DNA of 64,000 nt from TMP-86 sp964247385 (GCA_964247385.1 CAXTUB010000008.1:62001-126000); one strand, 5' to 3'; counted from the stretch's first letter, positions 36,746 through 47,387 are shown. Numbers and translations: made by a program. The notes: generated by a model not told the origin, from the letters alone.

Positions 36746-38264
36746 CCTGCTGTGCGCCGCGATCGCCGTGATTTCGGCGGCGTGCGGCCATCACCACGAT
36801 CATGACAGCACGACGCCGCCAACGGCGCCGGCGCGTGGGTCTCTCCTCGTCACCCCGCCGCAGAAAGTGTCGAGCTTGGCGCCCGGTGATCTACTGGCGC
36901 TGTTGACCGGCAGCGATTTGTCGGCGGAATTTGCGGCGCTTGCATTCACGCCCGAATGCACTGTCAATGTGTATCGCATCCAATATCAAACCGCGGATCC
37001 GGCCAATGCGCTCACCGGTGGGTCGGGCGCGCTCATGGTGCCCAGCGGGACGGGGGCCGACTGCACGGGCGCTCGCCCCATCGTTGAATATGCGCATGGC
37101 ACCAATGCCGATAAGAATTTCGATTTGTCCATGGTCGCCACCACGAATTCCGAAAGTCTATTGCTCGCGGTAGCCTTTGCCTCGCAGGGCTACATCGTCG
37201 TCGCTCCAAACTATGTGGGCTACGACACTTCCGCGCTCGGTTATCACCCCTACCTCATTGCGGACCAACAATCCAATGACATGATTGACGCATTGGCTGC
37301 CGCGCGGTCTGCATTGCCCACGGCGGACGAATCGGGCACTACGGCATCGAGCAAGTTATTTTTGACCGGCTATTCGCAAGGCGGCTACGTGGCGCTCGCC
37401 ACGCAACGCGCGATGGAGAATGCCGGAATGTCGGTCACTGCGTCAGCACCCCTGTCGGGCCCATACGCCCTTGGCGCTTTCGGCGATGCCATCTTCGAAG
37501 GGCAAGTCAACACCTCGGCCGTGGTCAACATCGCGTTGATCGTCAATGCTTATCAGCATGCCTATGGAGATGTGTACGCCGCAGCAAGCGATGTGTATGA
37601 AGACCCTTACGCAAGCGGCATCGATTCGTTATTGCCAAGTATTAGCACGGTTGCAGACTTGGTGAGTCAAAATAAATTACCTGATCAGGCCGTGTTCGAC
37701 CCGGTGCCGCCTGACGCTGCGTATGCCGCCTACACGCCCGCAACCGCGCCGGCGCAATTCGCGGCGATTTTTGCGCGGGGTTTCGGCAATCCGCATTTGA
37801 TCAAGAACTCGTTTCGCAAGGCCTACCTGGATGATGCGGCCGCGGCGCCCGATGGCGGCTTTCCTTCGCTGACCACGGGCCTGCCGGCCACGGGTGCGTC
37901 CAACGCGCTGCGCAAGGATCTCATCAAGAACGACCTACGCGGGGGTTGGAGCGCGGCAGCGAAAACCCCGACGCTCCTGTGCGGCGGCAGCTCTGATCCG
38001 ACCGTGTTTTATTTCAATACCACGCTGATACAGTCGTTCCTCGCCAATGCCGGGGCAGCGGATTTGACCGTTGTGGACATCGATTCCAGCGGCGCACCTT
38101 ACGCCGACTTGAAAGCCGGTTTTCAAGTCGCCAAAGACACGCTGAGCGTGTCTGCTGCAGCCCGCGGCGATGATCCCGAGCTGGCGGTGCTCGATGCTTA
38201 CCACACCACGTTGGTCGCGCCGTTCTGCGTTGCGACCGTCAAGCAATTCTTTGACGCGCACTAG
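36723..38264 (+). CDS. Lipase-like alpha/beta-hydrolase lipoprotein
   Basis: From ATG at 36723 the product has 513 residues. The N-terminus has a lipobox (ISAAC) followed by a His/Asp-rich spacer. The nucleophile is Ser218 in TGYSQGGYVA. Features such as VEYAHGT and APNYVGYDTS resemble secreted lipase/feruloyl-esterase-like hydrolases. It is likely anchored in the periplasm. The HHHDHD stretch just after the lipid cysteine could bind metal but may be only a spacer. Substrate unknown. Confidence 0.82.
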   Translation: MTCRFRHNLLCAAIAVISAACGHHHDHDSTTPPTAPARGSLLVTPPQKVSSLAPGDLLALLTGSDLSAEFAALAFTPECTVNVYRIQYQTADPANALTGGSGALMVPSGTGADCTGARPIVEYAHGTNADKNFDLSMVATTNSESLLLAVAFASQGYIVVAPNYVGYDTSALGYHPYLIADQQSNDMIDALAAARSALPTADESGTTASSKLFLTGYSQGGYVALATQRAMENAGMSVTASAPLSGPYALGAFGDAIFEGQVNTSAVVNIALIVNAYQHAYGDVYAAASDVYEDPYASGIDSLLPSISTVADLVSQNKLPDQAVFDPVPPDAAYAAYTPATAPAQFAAIFARGFGNPHLIKNSFRKAYLDDAAAAPDGGFPSLTTGLPATGASNALRKDLIKNDLRGGWSAAAKTPTLLCGGSSDPTVFYFNTTLIQSFLANAGAADLTVVDIDSSGAPYADLKAGFQVAKDTLSVSAAARGDDPELAVLDAYHTTLVAPFCVATVKQFFDAH

Positions 38265-38358
38265 TTGCTCGAGGCTCTTGCACCGCGCCGGGCCTTGAAG
38301 CTGCATCAATCTGCCACAATGTCGGCCCGCAACATTCGAACTCGTCGAAGGATTTGCC

Positions 38359-40302
38359 ATGGCAGATGAAGCGTCCGCACCAGCGCAGGATCATTCCGCG
38401 CACAAGGAAACCCACGGCTTTCAGACTGAGGTCAAGCAGCTCCTGAAGCTGATGATCCATTCCTTGTACAGCAATCGCGACATTTTCCTGCGCGAGCTGA
38501 TCTCCAATGCTTCGGATGCGAACGACCGCTTGCGATTCGAGGCCATTGCAAATCCCGCGCTGCTCGGGGATGACCCCGAGCTCAAGATCTGGGTAGATGG
38601 AGATGAAAAGGCGGGGACGGTCACGGTGCGCGACAACGGCGCCGGCATGAGCCGCGAAGAGGCCGTGCTGCACTTGGGAACCATCGCCAAATCCGGCACG
38701 GCCAATTTTTTCGCGAGCCTCTCAGGCGATCAGCAGAAGGACTCGCAGCTCATCGGTCAGTTCGGGGTCGGGTTTTACTCGGCATTCATCGTCGCCGAGC
38801 GCGTGGAGGTGTATTCGCGCAAAGCCGGTGCGCCGGCAGATCAAGGCGTCCGCTGGGAGTCGCGCGGCGAAGGCGAATTCGAAGTCGAGACCGTGAACGT
38901 GGATGCGCGGGGCACGCGCGTGGTGCTGCATCTCAAAAAAGACGCCAAGGAGTATGCGGAAAATTTCCGTCTGCGAGGCTTGATCCGCCGTTATTCGGAT
39001 CACATCGGCTTTCCCATTCTCATGCAAAAGCCGGGCGAGGCGAGCCTCGATTATGAGAGCGTGAATCAGGCGAAGGCATTGTGGACGGTGCCGCGCGCAG
39101 AGCTCAAGGATGAAGATTACACGCAGTTTTATCAGCACCTGGCGCATGATTTTGCCGAGCCGTTGATGTGGTCGCACAATCGTGTGGAAGGGCGGCGCGA
39201 ATACACGAGTCTTCTCTACATCCCAGGCCAGGCGCCTTTCGATTTATGGCAGCGCGAAGCGCCGCGAGGGCTCAAGCTCTACGTCAAGCGCGTGTTCATC
39301 ATGGATGATGCGCAGGAGTTCTTGCCCTTGTATCTGCGCTTCGTCAAAGGCGTGCTGGATTCGAGCGATTTACCGCTCAACGTGTCGCGCGAGATCTTGC
39401 AGCACGACGCCGAGGCCGAGGCGTTGAAAAGCGGGCTCACCAAGCGGGTGTTGGAAATGCTCGCGAAGTTGGCGGCGGATGAGCCGGAAAAATATCGCAC
39501 GTTCTGGAAAGAGTTCGGCGCGGTGCTCAAGGAAGGGGTGGCGGAAGACCCGACGAATCGCGACAAGATCCTGCCGCTGCTGCGCTTCGCGAGCACACAT
39601 GAGAACGACGACGAGCCGCGCGTTTCGCTGAAGGAATACGTCGAGCGCATGAAGCCCGAGCAGTCCAACATTTATTTCGTGATCGGCGACACCATCGCCG
39701 CCGCGCGCTCGAGCCCGTACATCGAGCAGCTCAAGGAGCACGGCATCGAAGTGCTGCTCCTGGCCGACCGCATCGATGCGTGGGTGAGTGAGCAATTCGG
39801 CACGTTCGAGGGCAAGCAATTCAAGAATGCCGCACGTGGCGACCTTGGCCTCGGCAAGCTCGAAACCGAATTCGACAAGTTGCGTAAAGAGAGCGATCTC
39901 AAGGAAAGCAAAGGCTTGTTGAAGCGCGTCAAAGACGCGCTCGGTGAGAGAGTGTCTGAGGTGCGCATCGGTACGCGGCTCAAGGATTCGCCGAGCTGCA
40001 TCGTGGTGGGTGAGCACGATCCAGACGCGGCGATGCGTCGGATTCTGGCCGCCGCCGGTCAGAAGTTGCCGGATTCCAAGCCGGTGCTCGAGCTCAACGT
40101 GGCGCATCCCCTGGTGAAATATCTTGATCGGGAAAAAGACTCAGCGCAGTTCAATGAGCTCGCGTTGGTGTTGTTCGAGCAGGCCGCGCTGGTGGAGGGC
40201 GACCGCATCGGCAACCCTTCCGAGTACGTGCAGCGCTTGAATCGGCTGCTGTCGCGCCTCACTGGAGATGCGCCCCCGCCGCCGGAGGCAAAAGCGAGCT
40301 AG
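38359..40302 (+). CDS. htpG: HtpG, Hsp90-family chaperone
   Basis: A full-length bacterial Hsp90 of 647 residues. The N-terminal ATPase region shows the family sequences [35 protein letters not shown] and [11 protein letters not shown]. The middle domain includes [10 protein letters not shown] and the C-terminal dimerisation region is present. It is a cytosolic ATP-dependent chaperone. GAAGGA precedes the ATG. No heat-shock promoter could be confidently drawn in the 95-base gap upstream. Confidence 0.98.
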   Translation: MADEASAPAQDHSAHKETHGFQTEVKQLLKLMIHSLYSNRDIFLRELISNASDANDRLRFEAIANPALLGDDPELKIWVDGDEKAGTVTVRDNGAGMSREEAVLHLGTIAKSGTANFFASLSGDQQKDSQLIGQFGVGFYSAFIVAERVEVYSRKAGAPADQGVRWESRGEGEFEVETVNVDARGTRVVLHLKKDAKEYAENFRLRGLIRRYSDHIGFPILMQKPGEASLDYESVNQAKALWTVPRAELKDEDYTQFYQHLAHDFAEPLMWSHNRVEGRREYTSLLYIPGQAPFDLWQREAPRGLKLYVKRVFIMDDAQEFLPLYLRFVKGVLDSSDLPLNVSREILQHDAEAEALKSGLTKRVLEMLAKLAADEPEKYRTFWKEFGAVLKEGVAEDPTNRDKILPLLRFASTHENDDEPRVSLKEYVERMKPEQSNIYFVIGDTIAAARSSPYIEQLKEHGIEVLLLADRIDAWVSEQFGTFEGKQFKNAARGDLGLGKLETEFDKLRKESDLKESKGLLKRVKDALGERVSEVRIGTRLKDSPSCIVVGEHDPDAAMRRILAAAGQKLPDSKPVLELNVAHPLVKYLDREKDSAQFNELALVLFEQAALVEGDRIGNPSEYVQRLNRLLSRLTGDAPPPPEAKAS

Positions 40303-40447
40303 AGGAGTTGCTGGCGAACGCTGTGCACGGGTTGCCATAACCGGTGCGCATGACGAGTCGAAGAAAAATTAGTTCACACGCACTTTGAGCTCGCGCAGGA
40401 TAGCGCCGCTCGAGATGTCGACCACGAAAAGTATTTGGGGATTTTTT

Positions 40448-42652
40448 ATGACTTCGCGCCATCCGTATTGGTTGCTCGCGCTGTGGGCTGCCGGGAGCGT
40501 GCTGGCCCAGACGAGCCCGGACTCCTCTTCTCTCGAGGAAATCGTGGTGACTGCGCAGCGGCGGCAGGAGTCGGCGCAAACCGTTCCGATTGCATTGTCC
40601 GTGCTGTCGGGCGAGGAATTGGCTGCGCGAGGTATCGAAAGCATCAACCAACTCCAGTATGTGACGCCGAGCCTCGAGGTCGAGCCGCAGTTTGGGAGCG
40701 GCCAGCCGGGTTTCCGGCTGCGCGGTGTGGGATTCACCGATTACGTTTCGAACAACACGCCAACCGTCGGAACTTATGTGGACGAGGTGGCGTATCCGCT
40801 GCCCATCATGACGCAGGGACTTCTGTTCGACTTGGATCGCGTGGAAGTCTTGCGCGGACCGCAGGGCACTCTGTACGGCCGAAACACCACGGGCGGGGCG
40901 ATCAACTTCGTTACCAAAAAACCCACGCAGGATTTCAATGCGGGCGTCTCGGCGGAGTATGGACGCTACGATTTATTCAAAGCGGAAGGCTACGTCTCCG
41001 GTCCACTCACGGATGCTCTACGCGCACGGTTTTCAGCCAGCACCTTGCAAGGCGGGGCGTGGCAGCACAATCGAAGTACCGGCCAGGACTTGGGCGATCA
41101 CAACGATACGGGCGTGCGCGCTCAGCTGGAATGGCTTCCGACGGATGGAGTGAACGTGCTTCTGGGCTTGCACGGAGCGCGAGACAAGTCAGATGGATTG
41201 GGACTGTCGTTGTTCGCGCCGTTTCCGACGGCGCCTTTCCCCGCGGGTCCCGGCCCGGCGCTTCCGGCGGATTCAAAGCGTAGTAGTACGGACTGGGATT
41301 TGCGTCCCGCGTTCGCCGAGACCATCGGAATCGATCCGGACTCGAAACCATTTCGCAACAACAAAACCGGCGGCGCGGATCTGAACGCCCACGTCGACTT
41401 TGCCGATTTGGCGTTCACGAGCATTTCGAGCTTCAATAAATTGCGGCGCCGCGAATACAACGATTGGGATGCCACGGAGCTCTCATACGCTGATGTCTAC
41501 TTCGACAGCGATGCGCGTGTGCTCTCGCAGGAATTTCGGCTCGGCTCCAAAAATCTCAGCGCGTTCAACTGGGTCACCGGCCTGTACTACTCCCGAGAAA
41601 AGCTCGATGAGCAGTGGTTCTCGGACCTGCAAAATGCGTTCGGTTTCGCAACTAAGAATTCGTACGAGCAACTCGCCAAGACCTACGGCGTGTTCGGTCA
41701 GACCGAATTCCAATTGGCCGATCAGCTGACGCTGGTGACAGGAGTTCGCTATGAGCACGAGAAGCGCGAGCTGAATCATTTCGATACCACGACGGACACC
41801 GGCGGCCCCTTGTTCATCGCGCCGGCGGATCGTCAGATCACCATGTCGCAAGTGTCGGGCAAGATTGGCTTCAACTATCAGTTGCGCGCGCAGACGCTGC
41901 TCTATGTCAGCGCCAGCCGTGGCGTGAAATCCGGCGGCTTCACCGCATACAACACGCAGTCGGTGGATCAATTGGCGCCGTTCAGACCCGAGATTTTGTA
42001 TGCCTACGAATTTGGCGCCAAGAGTGATTTGGCGCGAAACATCCGCCTGAATGGAGCAGTGTTCTATTACGACTACCGCGATCAGCAAGTCCAATCGGCG
42101 ATTTATGCCCCTCCTTTCGGACCGATCGGCAAGATCGTGAATGCGGACAAGTCGCGAATCTACGGCGCCGAGCTCGAGCTGCAATGGGATCCGGTGGCAA
42201 ACTTTTCCGTCAACCAATCCGTCGGCTATAAAAAAGGCGAGTTCAGAAAGTTCACTGACTTGGACACCCCGGCCTCAGTTGCCGCGAATCAGGCCGTGTT
42301 CGTCGACAAGCGCGGTCAGGACCTGATCTTCCCTAGATTCAACTATCAGGGCGTGGCGAACTATCGCTGGATCGACGGCGCATTCCGGTTCGATAGCCAA
42401 ATCGACTTCAGCTATCGTGATCGACTCAAGTCCTTCTTCGGCGACCAATACACGATTGGCGGATATGGCCTGTTGGGCGCAAGGTTTGCGCTAGCGCCTT
42501 CCAGCGGCAAATCTTGGGAAGTCGCGTTTTTTGGCAGAAATCTGGCCAACAAGCGTTATGACCTCACGCGTAACTTTTTTCTTCCGGGCATCGACGTCGC
42601 GGCAGCGGGCCTGCCTCGCACCTACGGAGTACAGGCGAGCTACACCTTTTGA
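40448..42652 (+). CDS. TonB-dependent outer-membrane receptor
   Basis: From ATG at 40448 the product has 734 residues with a signal peptide (ending VLAQ), a TonB box-like segment (LEEIVVTAQRR) and a plug domain containing LRGVGFTDY and VEVLRGPQGTLYGRNTTGGAINFVTKKP. The barrel ends in the expected aromatic residue (ASYTF). It imports a siderophore, vitamin or carbohydrate using TonB energy; the ligand is not visible. An alternative start lies at 40415. No Fur box was identified. Confidence 0.92.
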   Translation: MTSRHPYWLLALWAAGSVLAQTSPDSSSLEEIVVTAQRRQESAQTVPIALSVLSGEELAARGIESINQLQYVTPSLEVEPQFGSGQPGFRLRGVGFTDYVSNNTPTVGTYVDEVAYPLPIMTQGLLFDLDRVEVLRGPQGTLYGRNTTGGAINFVTKKPTQDFNAGVSAEYGRYDLFKAEGYVSGPLTDALRARFSASTLQGGAWQHNRSTGQDLGDHNDTGVRAQLEWLPTDGVNVLLGLHGARDKSDGLGLSLFAPFPTAPFPAGPGPALPADSKRSSTDWDLRPAFAETIGIDPDSKPFRNNKTGGADLNAHVDFADLAFTSISSFNKLRRREYNDWDATELSYADVYFDSDARVLSQEFRLGSKNLSAFNWVTGLYYSREKLDEQWFSDLQNAFGFATKNSYEQLAKTYGVFGQTEFQLADQLTLVTGVRYEHEKRELNHFDTTTDTGGPLFIAPADRQITMSQVSGKIGFNYQLRAQTLLYVSASRGVKSGGFTAYNTQSVDQLAPFRPEILYAYEFGAKSDLARNIRLNGAVFYYDYRDQQVQSAIYAPPFGPIGKIVNADKSRIYGAELELQWDPVANFSVNQSVGYKKGEFRKFTDLDTPASVAANQAVFVDKRGQDLIFPRFNYQGVANYRWIDGAFRFDSQIDFSYRDRLKSFFGDQYTIGGYGLLGARFALAPSSGKSWEVAFFGRNLANKRYDLTRNFFLPGIDVAAAGLPRTYGVQASYTF

Positions 42653-42707
42653 TTTCGCCGAGCGATTCGGCACCATGCGCTCGCCACACTCTTGATCGAT
42701 GATGCGG

Positions 42708-43928
42708 CTATGCAAGTGCTAGCCTCGCGCGGCCGCGCTCGAATGCTTTGATCAAGATTTTGCTCATCGCTCCGAAATCCCGGTTCTGACGTGTGAACTT
42801 GCGGATGTCGTCGATCGCCGTGGTCACGCCGCCCAGCACGCGACCGAGCAGCTCCGCGCACTTTCTGCTCTGCAGCCCGCAGCGGGTGCGGCCGAAGGCC
42901 AACAGCGGCTTTCGTTCGGGGAACTGCTTCGAGTCATTCAAGGTAAGCGCCAAGATGTCTCGCGGGGTGTATACGGTGGTGCACACCACATCGTAGACGG
43001 GCGCCAGGTCGACTTGTCCGTCGGCGTGCATGTAAGTTACGGCAAAGTTCTTGCGATGCGCGTCTCCATTTTCCACGGCGCACGATAGAGCGAGCGTCAT
43101 GAAGAACTGCTCCATGGCTGCCCGCTGCGCCTGCGGGGAAACAAATTGTTTCATGCGCCGCACGACATCTTCGTAAGATCCATCATATCGGTCATGCGCC
43201 CGTCGGCCATCCAGCACGCAGAAGTCTTCAACTCCGAGATATTCGCCGTCCGGACGCAGATCGAAGCGCTCGACAGTCAAAAAGCGCCGATTTTCCGATA
43301 GCTGAACGTTTGGGACAGTCATACCTGCATGGGCTGCCGCGCGAAGACAAAAAAATTCATTGGCTGCCAGCTCGGAGTATTCGCGCGCATCGAAGGCTTT
43401 GATGATATGCGTGGCTCCGCGATAGGTGGTGCGAGGTGGGCGGCTCTTTAACGCTCGAAGCAATACTTTGGGTTGCAGGCCGGAGATGCCCGAATACGTG
43501 GCATACCGCTCCAAAAGATCTTTGAATAGGTCCTCCGCCCCTCGGTAAGCGAGAATTTCTTTCAGGCTCCGATAAGGAATCTCGGCAGGAATCGAATCTG
43601 AGCGTGCATAGCGAAGCCGTCCAATTTGCGATCCGCCGACAATGTCAAGCAGCTCGAGATCATCGAGATTGGGTACGGCTTTTGCAAAGAGTAGACGCAA
43701 CCGCTCCCGCAATGATCCTTCTGGGAGGTTCATTTCGAATATCGGCAGCAACCCGCCGGTGGACGCGATTTGATCACGCTCGACGGGCATGAGGAGCGAA
43801 ACTGCGTCCTGGCCTCGAGAGCCTTCGACATAGTCGAAGAGAAAGCTGTCTTCTTCGGAGTCGCTTCGAGCAAGCGTGCCTACCCGGCGATCTCCGGCAA
43901 AAACGTTAAGCGTGACGTTTCCCATCAC
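42708..43928 (-). CDS. hipA: HipA-family serine/threonine kinase toxin
   Basis: The 406-residue protein has an N-terminal subdomain (about 5-110) and a C-terminal kinase fold. The glycine-rich loop is SGISGLQPK (146-154), the catalytic Asp289 lies in ENGDAHRKNF and the metal-binding Asp313 in APVYDVVC. HipA toxins phosphorylate glutamyl-tRNA synthetase or related targets and cause dormancy. It overlaps hipB by 23 bases, antitoxin first, as usual. A second start codon follows the first. All catalytic residues are present, so it should be active. Confidence 0.9.
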   Translation of the reverse strand: MMGNVTLNVFAGDRRVGTLARSDSEEDSFLFDYVEGSRGQDAVSLLMPVERDQIASTGGLLPIFEMNLPEGSLRERLRLLFAKAVPNLDDLELLDIVGGSQIGRLRYARSDSIPAEIPYRSLKEILAYRGAEDLFKDLLERYATYSGISGLQPKVLLRALKSRPPRTTYRGATHIIKAFDAREYSELAANEFFCLRAAAHAGMTVPNVQLSENRRFLTVERFDLRPDGEYLGVEDFCVLDGRRAHDRYDGSYEDVVRRMKQFVSPQAQRAAMEQFFMTLALSCAVENGDAHRKNFAVTYMHADGQVDLAPVYDVVCTTVYTPRDILALTLNDSKQFPERKPLLAFGRTRCGLQSRKCAELLGRVLGGVTTAIDDIRKFTRQNRDFGAMSKILIKAFERGRARLALA

Positions 43929-44163
43929 GTCTCTCTCTTAAGACTTCCCGCAGTGTGGGGCGAGAGCGTTTCGGCCCGGCATAAAGCTCAAGCCCAAGTG
44001 TTTCGCATAGAGCGATCACCTTGCGAATGCCAATTTCGCCGATCGAGCCATTCTCGATTGCGGAAATGGTTGCGCGGCTCATACCAAGTAAATGTGCCAA
44101 GTCGGCTTGCGACTGACTGCGCGCCTTGCGTGAGCTGCGAATCAATGCACCAATTTCGTTCAT
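43906..44163 (-). CDS. hipB: HipB-like XRE-family antitoxin
   Basis: An 85-residue helix-turn-helix protein (SQADLAHLLGMSRATISAIENG, quoted here in part as LGMSRATISAIENG). Its C-terminus is basic (RERRDGKRHA). It should bind HipA and its own operator. Start at 44163 or 44166 is preferred: the longer frame from 44187 would begin upstream of the predicted transcription start, and the candidate promoter at 44177-44205 leaves almost no leader. The gene overlaps hipA. Confidence 0.88.
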   Translation of the reverse strand: MNEIGALIRSSRKARSQSQADLAHLLGMSRATISAIENGSIGEIGIRKVIALCETLGLELYAGPKRSRPTLREVLRERRDGKRHA

Positions 44164-44169
44164 CATGAT

Positions 44170-44225
44170 GCATCGTATATAATTCAATTAAGGCTAGATG
44201 TCTAATGGTGCATCTTATATGATGC
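44170..44225 (-). promoter_or_regulatory. hipBA promoter and operator sites
   Basis: On the minus strand, TTAGAC (44200-44205), a 17-base spacer and TTATAT (44177-44182) make a plausible sigma-70 promoter. GCATC-N6-GATGC (44210-44225) is an inverted repeat. A related half-matching GCATC-GTATAT-AATTC lies at 44170-44185, covering the -10. This layout suits autorepression by HipB, as known from E. coli operators of similar spacing. Site identity is inferred. Confidence 0.6.
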
Positions 44226-44282
44226 AGGAACTCACAATTGCGCAGTCTGCGAGGGCTATTTTCGAAAGCGCGTACTAAACGC

Positions 44283-44915
44283 TCACGCCCGCCAGACGCT
44301 CGCAAGCCAGGGTTGTTGAGCGCGAGGCAGACCGGTTGGACGATAGTAGTGCCCCAGCTCCGCAAATCCCGCGTCGCAGAGATAACGCTTCCAACCATCG
44401 TAGTCGTGGTATGCGCCGTAGCGCTCGCCTTGCCATCCTTCCTCGTTGCTCCCGCGGGGATTCGAGCTGAACAACACACCGCGCGGCTTCAACGTGGTGC
44501 GTAGGCGCCGCAGCACTTCCGGCAACACCGCACTCGGCACATGAAACAACGACGCATTGGCGAAGACGCCATCGAATCGGGCAAGGGGTAATTTCAGATC
44601 CATGAAGTCTTGTTGCCACACCTCGCAGCCCGAGGAGACGCGTGCGACTTCGACGAACTCTCGAGCGCCATCCAACCCAACGGCGACATGGCCTAATGCC
44701 TTGAACGCCGCAAGATCGCGGCCCGGCCCGCAGCCGAAATCCAGGATCTGAAAAGGCGCGGGGACCTCGATGTGCCGCAACAGCGCCGCAATGTTTTGAG
44801 TCACGTCATGGTCTTTGGTGCCGGCAAGAAAGCTTGCCGCGCTGCGCTCGTAATGAGCGAGCGTCTTGGCGCTGATCCGCTGCAGATCCGGCGGAGAGTC
44901 GGGTGGGCTCACCAT
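44283..44915 (-). CDS. SAM-dependent methyltransferase
   Basis: A class I methyltransferase of 210 residues starting at ATG 44915. Motif I is LDFGCGPGRDL, with an acidic residue (GLDGA) at the end of the second strand and FDGVFANASLFHVP as the post-motif region. The longer frame to 45059 runs through the divergent hydrolase promoter and is rejected. Small-molecule specificity cannot be read; the closest style is the ubiquinone/tellurite-type methylase group. Confidence 0.85.
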   Translation of the reverse strand: MVSPPDSPPDLQRISAKTLAHYERSAASFLAGTKDHDVTQNIAALLRHIEVPAPFQILDFGCGPGRDLAAFKALGHVAVGLDGAREFVEVARVSSGCEVWQQDFMDLKLPLARFDGVFANASLFHVPSAVLPEVLRRLRTTLKPRGVLFSSNPRGSNEEGWQGERYGAYHDYDGWKRYLCDAGFAELGHYYRPTGLPRAQQPWLASVWRA

Positions 44916-44955
44916 CACAGCATAGGCATAATGCGAGCGTGCGGAAAATGCCCCT

Positions 44956-45906
44956 GTGAAAATTTTGGGTGTGGTCGTATTGCTGAGCTTGCTGGCGCTG
45001 CTCGCCGGCTGGCTGGCATTACGCGCGCCGGATATTCCTTTTGCATCGCTCGAGGCCAAGTACGCGACGCCGACATCGCGCTTCGTCGATTTGCCCGGCG
45101 GCGTTCATCTTCACTATCAGGACGATGGCGACCCCGGTGCGCTGCCCTTGGTTCTGCTGCATGGGTTCGGCGATTCATTCTTGACTTGGAAGGGTTGGAC
45201 CGCGGCGCTCAGAGATCGCTTTCGCGTCATCACCGTGGATCTGCCGGGACATGGATTAACGCGCGCACCGGCGGATTATCGGCTCACGGGGGATGAACTG
45301 GCGGGCACGGTGGACGCGTTCGCGCAAGCGCTGGCGTTGCCGCCCTTTGCCGTCGCGGGCAATTCGATGGGCGGCGGCGTCGCATGGCGGATGGCCGTAT
45401 TACGCCCACCGCGGATCAAAGCGTTGGTATTGATCGATGCCGTGGGCTTTCCGCCGCGCAAAGCGCCTACGAGCGTGCCGCTCGCGTTTCGAATCCTGCA
45501 ATATTCCTGGGGGCGCAAGTTTCTCGCAAGCATCGACAATACGCCGTTGATTCGCCAGGCTCTCAAGGTCGATGTGTTCGATCCGGCGGTGATCACTCCG
45601 GAGCTCGTGGCGCGTTGGGCAGAGCTTCAGCGTGCGCCGGGACATCGACAGATTCTCATGGGAGTCTCGCTGGGCGCGCAGCGTGCGGCATCGGCCGAAT
45701 CGGTATCCAAAATCCACGCGCCGACCCTGGTGATTCACGGCGATGCAGATCCGTTGATCGAGCTCGCAAGCTCGCGTGATTTTGCGAAGTACATTCCCGG
45801 CGCGAAGCTCCTGGTGTATCCCAAAGTCGGCCATCTGCCCCAGATCGAAATTCCGCAGCGCTCGGCCGAGGATACCGCGGCTTTTCTCAAGGCAGCCTTA
45901 CGCTAA
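44956..45906 (+). CDS. Membrane-anchored alpha/beta hydrolase
   Basis: The 316-residue protein starts with GTG at 44956. An N-terminal hydrophobic helix (about 3-23) anchors or exports it. The core has HGFGDSFLTW, nucleophile Ser137 in AGNSMGGG, Asp in HGDADPL and His in VGHLPQIE. DLPGHGLT is typical of the meta-cleavage/haloperoxidase-like branch. It probably cleaves small esters or C-C bonds; the substrate is unknown. Confidence 0.87.
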   Translation: MKILGVVVLLSLLALLAGWLALRAPDIPFASLEAKYATPTSRFVDLPGGVHLHYQDDGDPGALPLVLLHGFGDSFLTWKGWTAALRDRFRVITVDLPGHGLTRAPADYRLTGDELAGTVDAFAQALALPPFAVAGNSMGGGVAWRMAVLRPPRIKALVLIDAVGFPPRKAPTSVPLAFRILQYSWGRKFLASIDNTPLIRQALKVDVFDPAVITPELVARWAELQRAPGHRQILMGVSLGAQRAASAESVSKIHAPTLVIHGDADPLIELASSRDFAKYIPGAKLLVYPKVGHLPQIEIPQRSAEDTAAFLKAALR

Positions 45907-45940
45907 GCTTTGAGCTTGCGTCGCCGCTCAGGTTGATTTC

Positions 45941-47332
45941 ATGCACGCCGACTGGCTCGGTAATCCGGTTACGGTAACGAAACGCTCGGCGCTGGCCGCC
46001 ATCGACAATTTCAGCTGCGGCATGCTCGCCTACGAAAGTCGCGCGGAACACATCGTGGTGGCGGCCGATGGCGCACCCGAAGAGTGTCTCGTCAATGCTT
46101 ATGCCGGCATGTTGTGGATGCTGCTCGAATCGCCCGACGCCGCAGCGCGTGCGCAGCCATATCTTCTCAATGCCACGCACGGTGTCGCGGGTGCGACCTT
46201 GCGCGAGCAACTGAATGTTGAGTTTCTTCAGGCGTGGATGTCGGGAGACGTGGCCGGCGCGCTTTTCGTGGGCAATCGCCTCGCTGCGGAGTTTCCGCGA
46301 GATCTGTTGATGGTGAAGATGGCGCAGTACCTGCAATTCAATCGAGGCGATTTTCCTGCGTTGCTGCGAACGGCGTTGCGCGTTGCCGGCTCCAATTCCG
46401 ATATCGCGTACATGCACGGCATGTTGGCGTTTGGCTATGAGCAATGTCATCTGCTCGAAGAGGCAGAGCAAAGCGCCCGCCGTGCGCTGGTCATGCAGCG
46501 CAAAGAGCCTTGGGCGCAGCATGCTCTCGCGCACGTGTACCTGACGCGAGGACAAATCACCGAAGGTGTACGGTTTCTGGAGAGCGTGCGTGATACCTGG
46601 ACCGGGCTCAATTCCTTCATGTACACGCATCAGTGGTGGCACCTGGCGTTGTTTTATTTGAGCCAGGGCCGCTACGCCGATGTGCTGGAAATTTATGACC
46701 AACACTGCTGGCGCATTGCCAAGAACTATTCGCAAGATCAAATCGGCGCCGTGTCGCTGCTTGCGCGCATGGAGCTTGCCGGAATCGATGTGGGTGGACG
46801 CTGGGTCGAGCTTGGCCAATATTTGGCGGTGCGGGCGCACGATACCGTGCAGCCTTTTCTCACCCTACAGTATGTGTATGGTTTGGCTCGAGCGCACCGG
46901 CCGGAGGCGGATGTGCTGATGGACGCGGTGCGAGCGCGCGCCTCGCAGAGCTCTGAGGCTTCGGAAGGTGCGCACGATGCGTTCGAAGCTTCCGTCTGGA
47001 AGAGCGTGGCTCTGCCCGCGTGTGAAGGGTTGCTTTCGCACGCGAGAAAAAATTACCGCGCCGCACGTGAACACCTGAGCCTCGCCCTGCCGCGGATCAT
47101 TGAAGTGGGCGGCAGCCATGCGCAACGTGATTTGTTCGAACAGATTTTGCTGGACGCTCAGATCAACAGCGGCGCGCTCGTGCTTGCTCAGCAAACGCTG
47201 GAGCTTCGCCGCGCGACGGACCCGGTGGGGGTGCCGGTGAACCGCGCGCTCGCGCAGGTCTATGACGCGCTCGAACTGCCCGAGCAAGCCAACCAGTCAC
47301 GCGCGAGAATTCATAGCCTTCATGCTCACTGA
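45941..47332 (+). CDS. TTC38-like tetratricopeptide protein
   Basis: A soluble protein of 463 residues made of helical repeats with no signal peptide. The family segments WAQHALAHVYLTRG and TYTHQWWHLALFYLS-like (here MYTHQWWHLALFYLSQG) place it with the TTC38 group. Relatives are uncharacterised; a role in binding peptides or thiols is not demonstrated. It follows the hydrolase closely on the same strand. Confidence 0.82.
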   Translation: MHADWLGNPVTVTKRSALAAIDNFSCGMLAYESRAEHIVVAADGAPEECLVNAYAGMLWMLLESPDAAARAQPYLLNATHGVAGATLREQLNVEFLQAWMSGDVAGALFVGNRLAAEFPRDLLMVKMAQYLQFNRGDFPALLRTALRVAGSNSDIAYMHGMLAFGYEQCHLLEEAEQSARRALVMQRKEPWAQHALAHVYLTRGQITEGVRFLESVRDTWTGLNSFMYTHQWWHLALFYLSQGRYADVLEIYDQHCWRIAKNYSQDQIGAVSLLARMELAGIDVGGRWVELGQYLAVRAHDTVQPFLTLQYVYGLARAHRPEADVLMDAVRARASQSSEASEGAHDAFEASVWKSVALPACEGLLSHARKNYRAAREHLSLALPRIIEVGGSHAQRDLFEQILLDAQINSGALVLAQQTLELRRATDPVGVPVNRALAQVYDALELPEQANQSRARIHSLHAH

Positions 47333-47387
47333 GAACAAGAGGAAGAAGTGATATCGCCACTCTTCATTTGAGTTCGGGCGAATTGGG

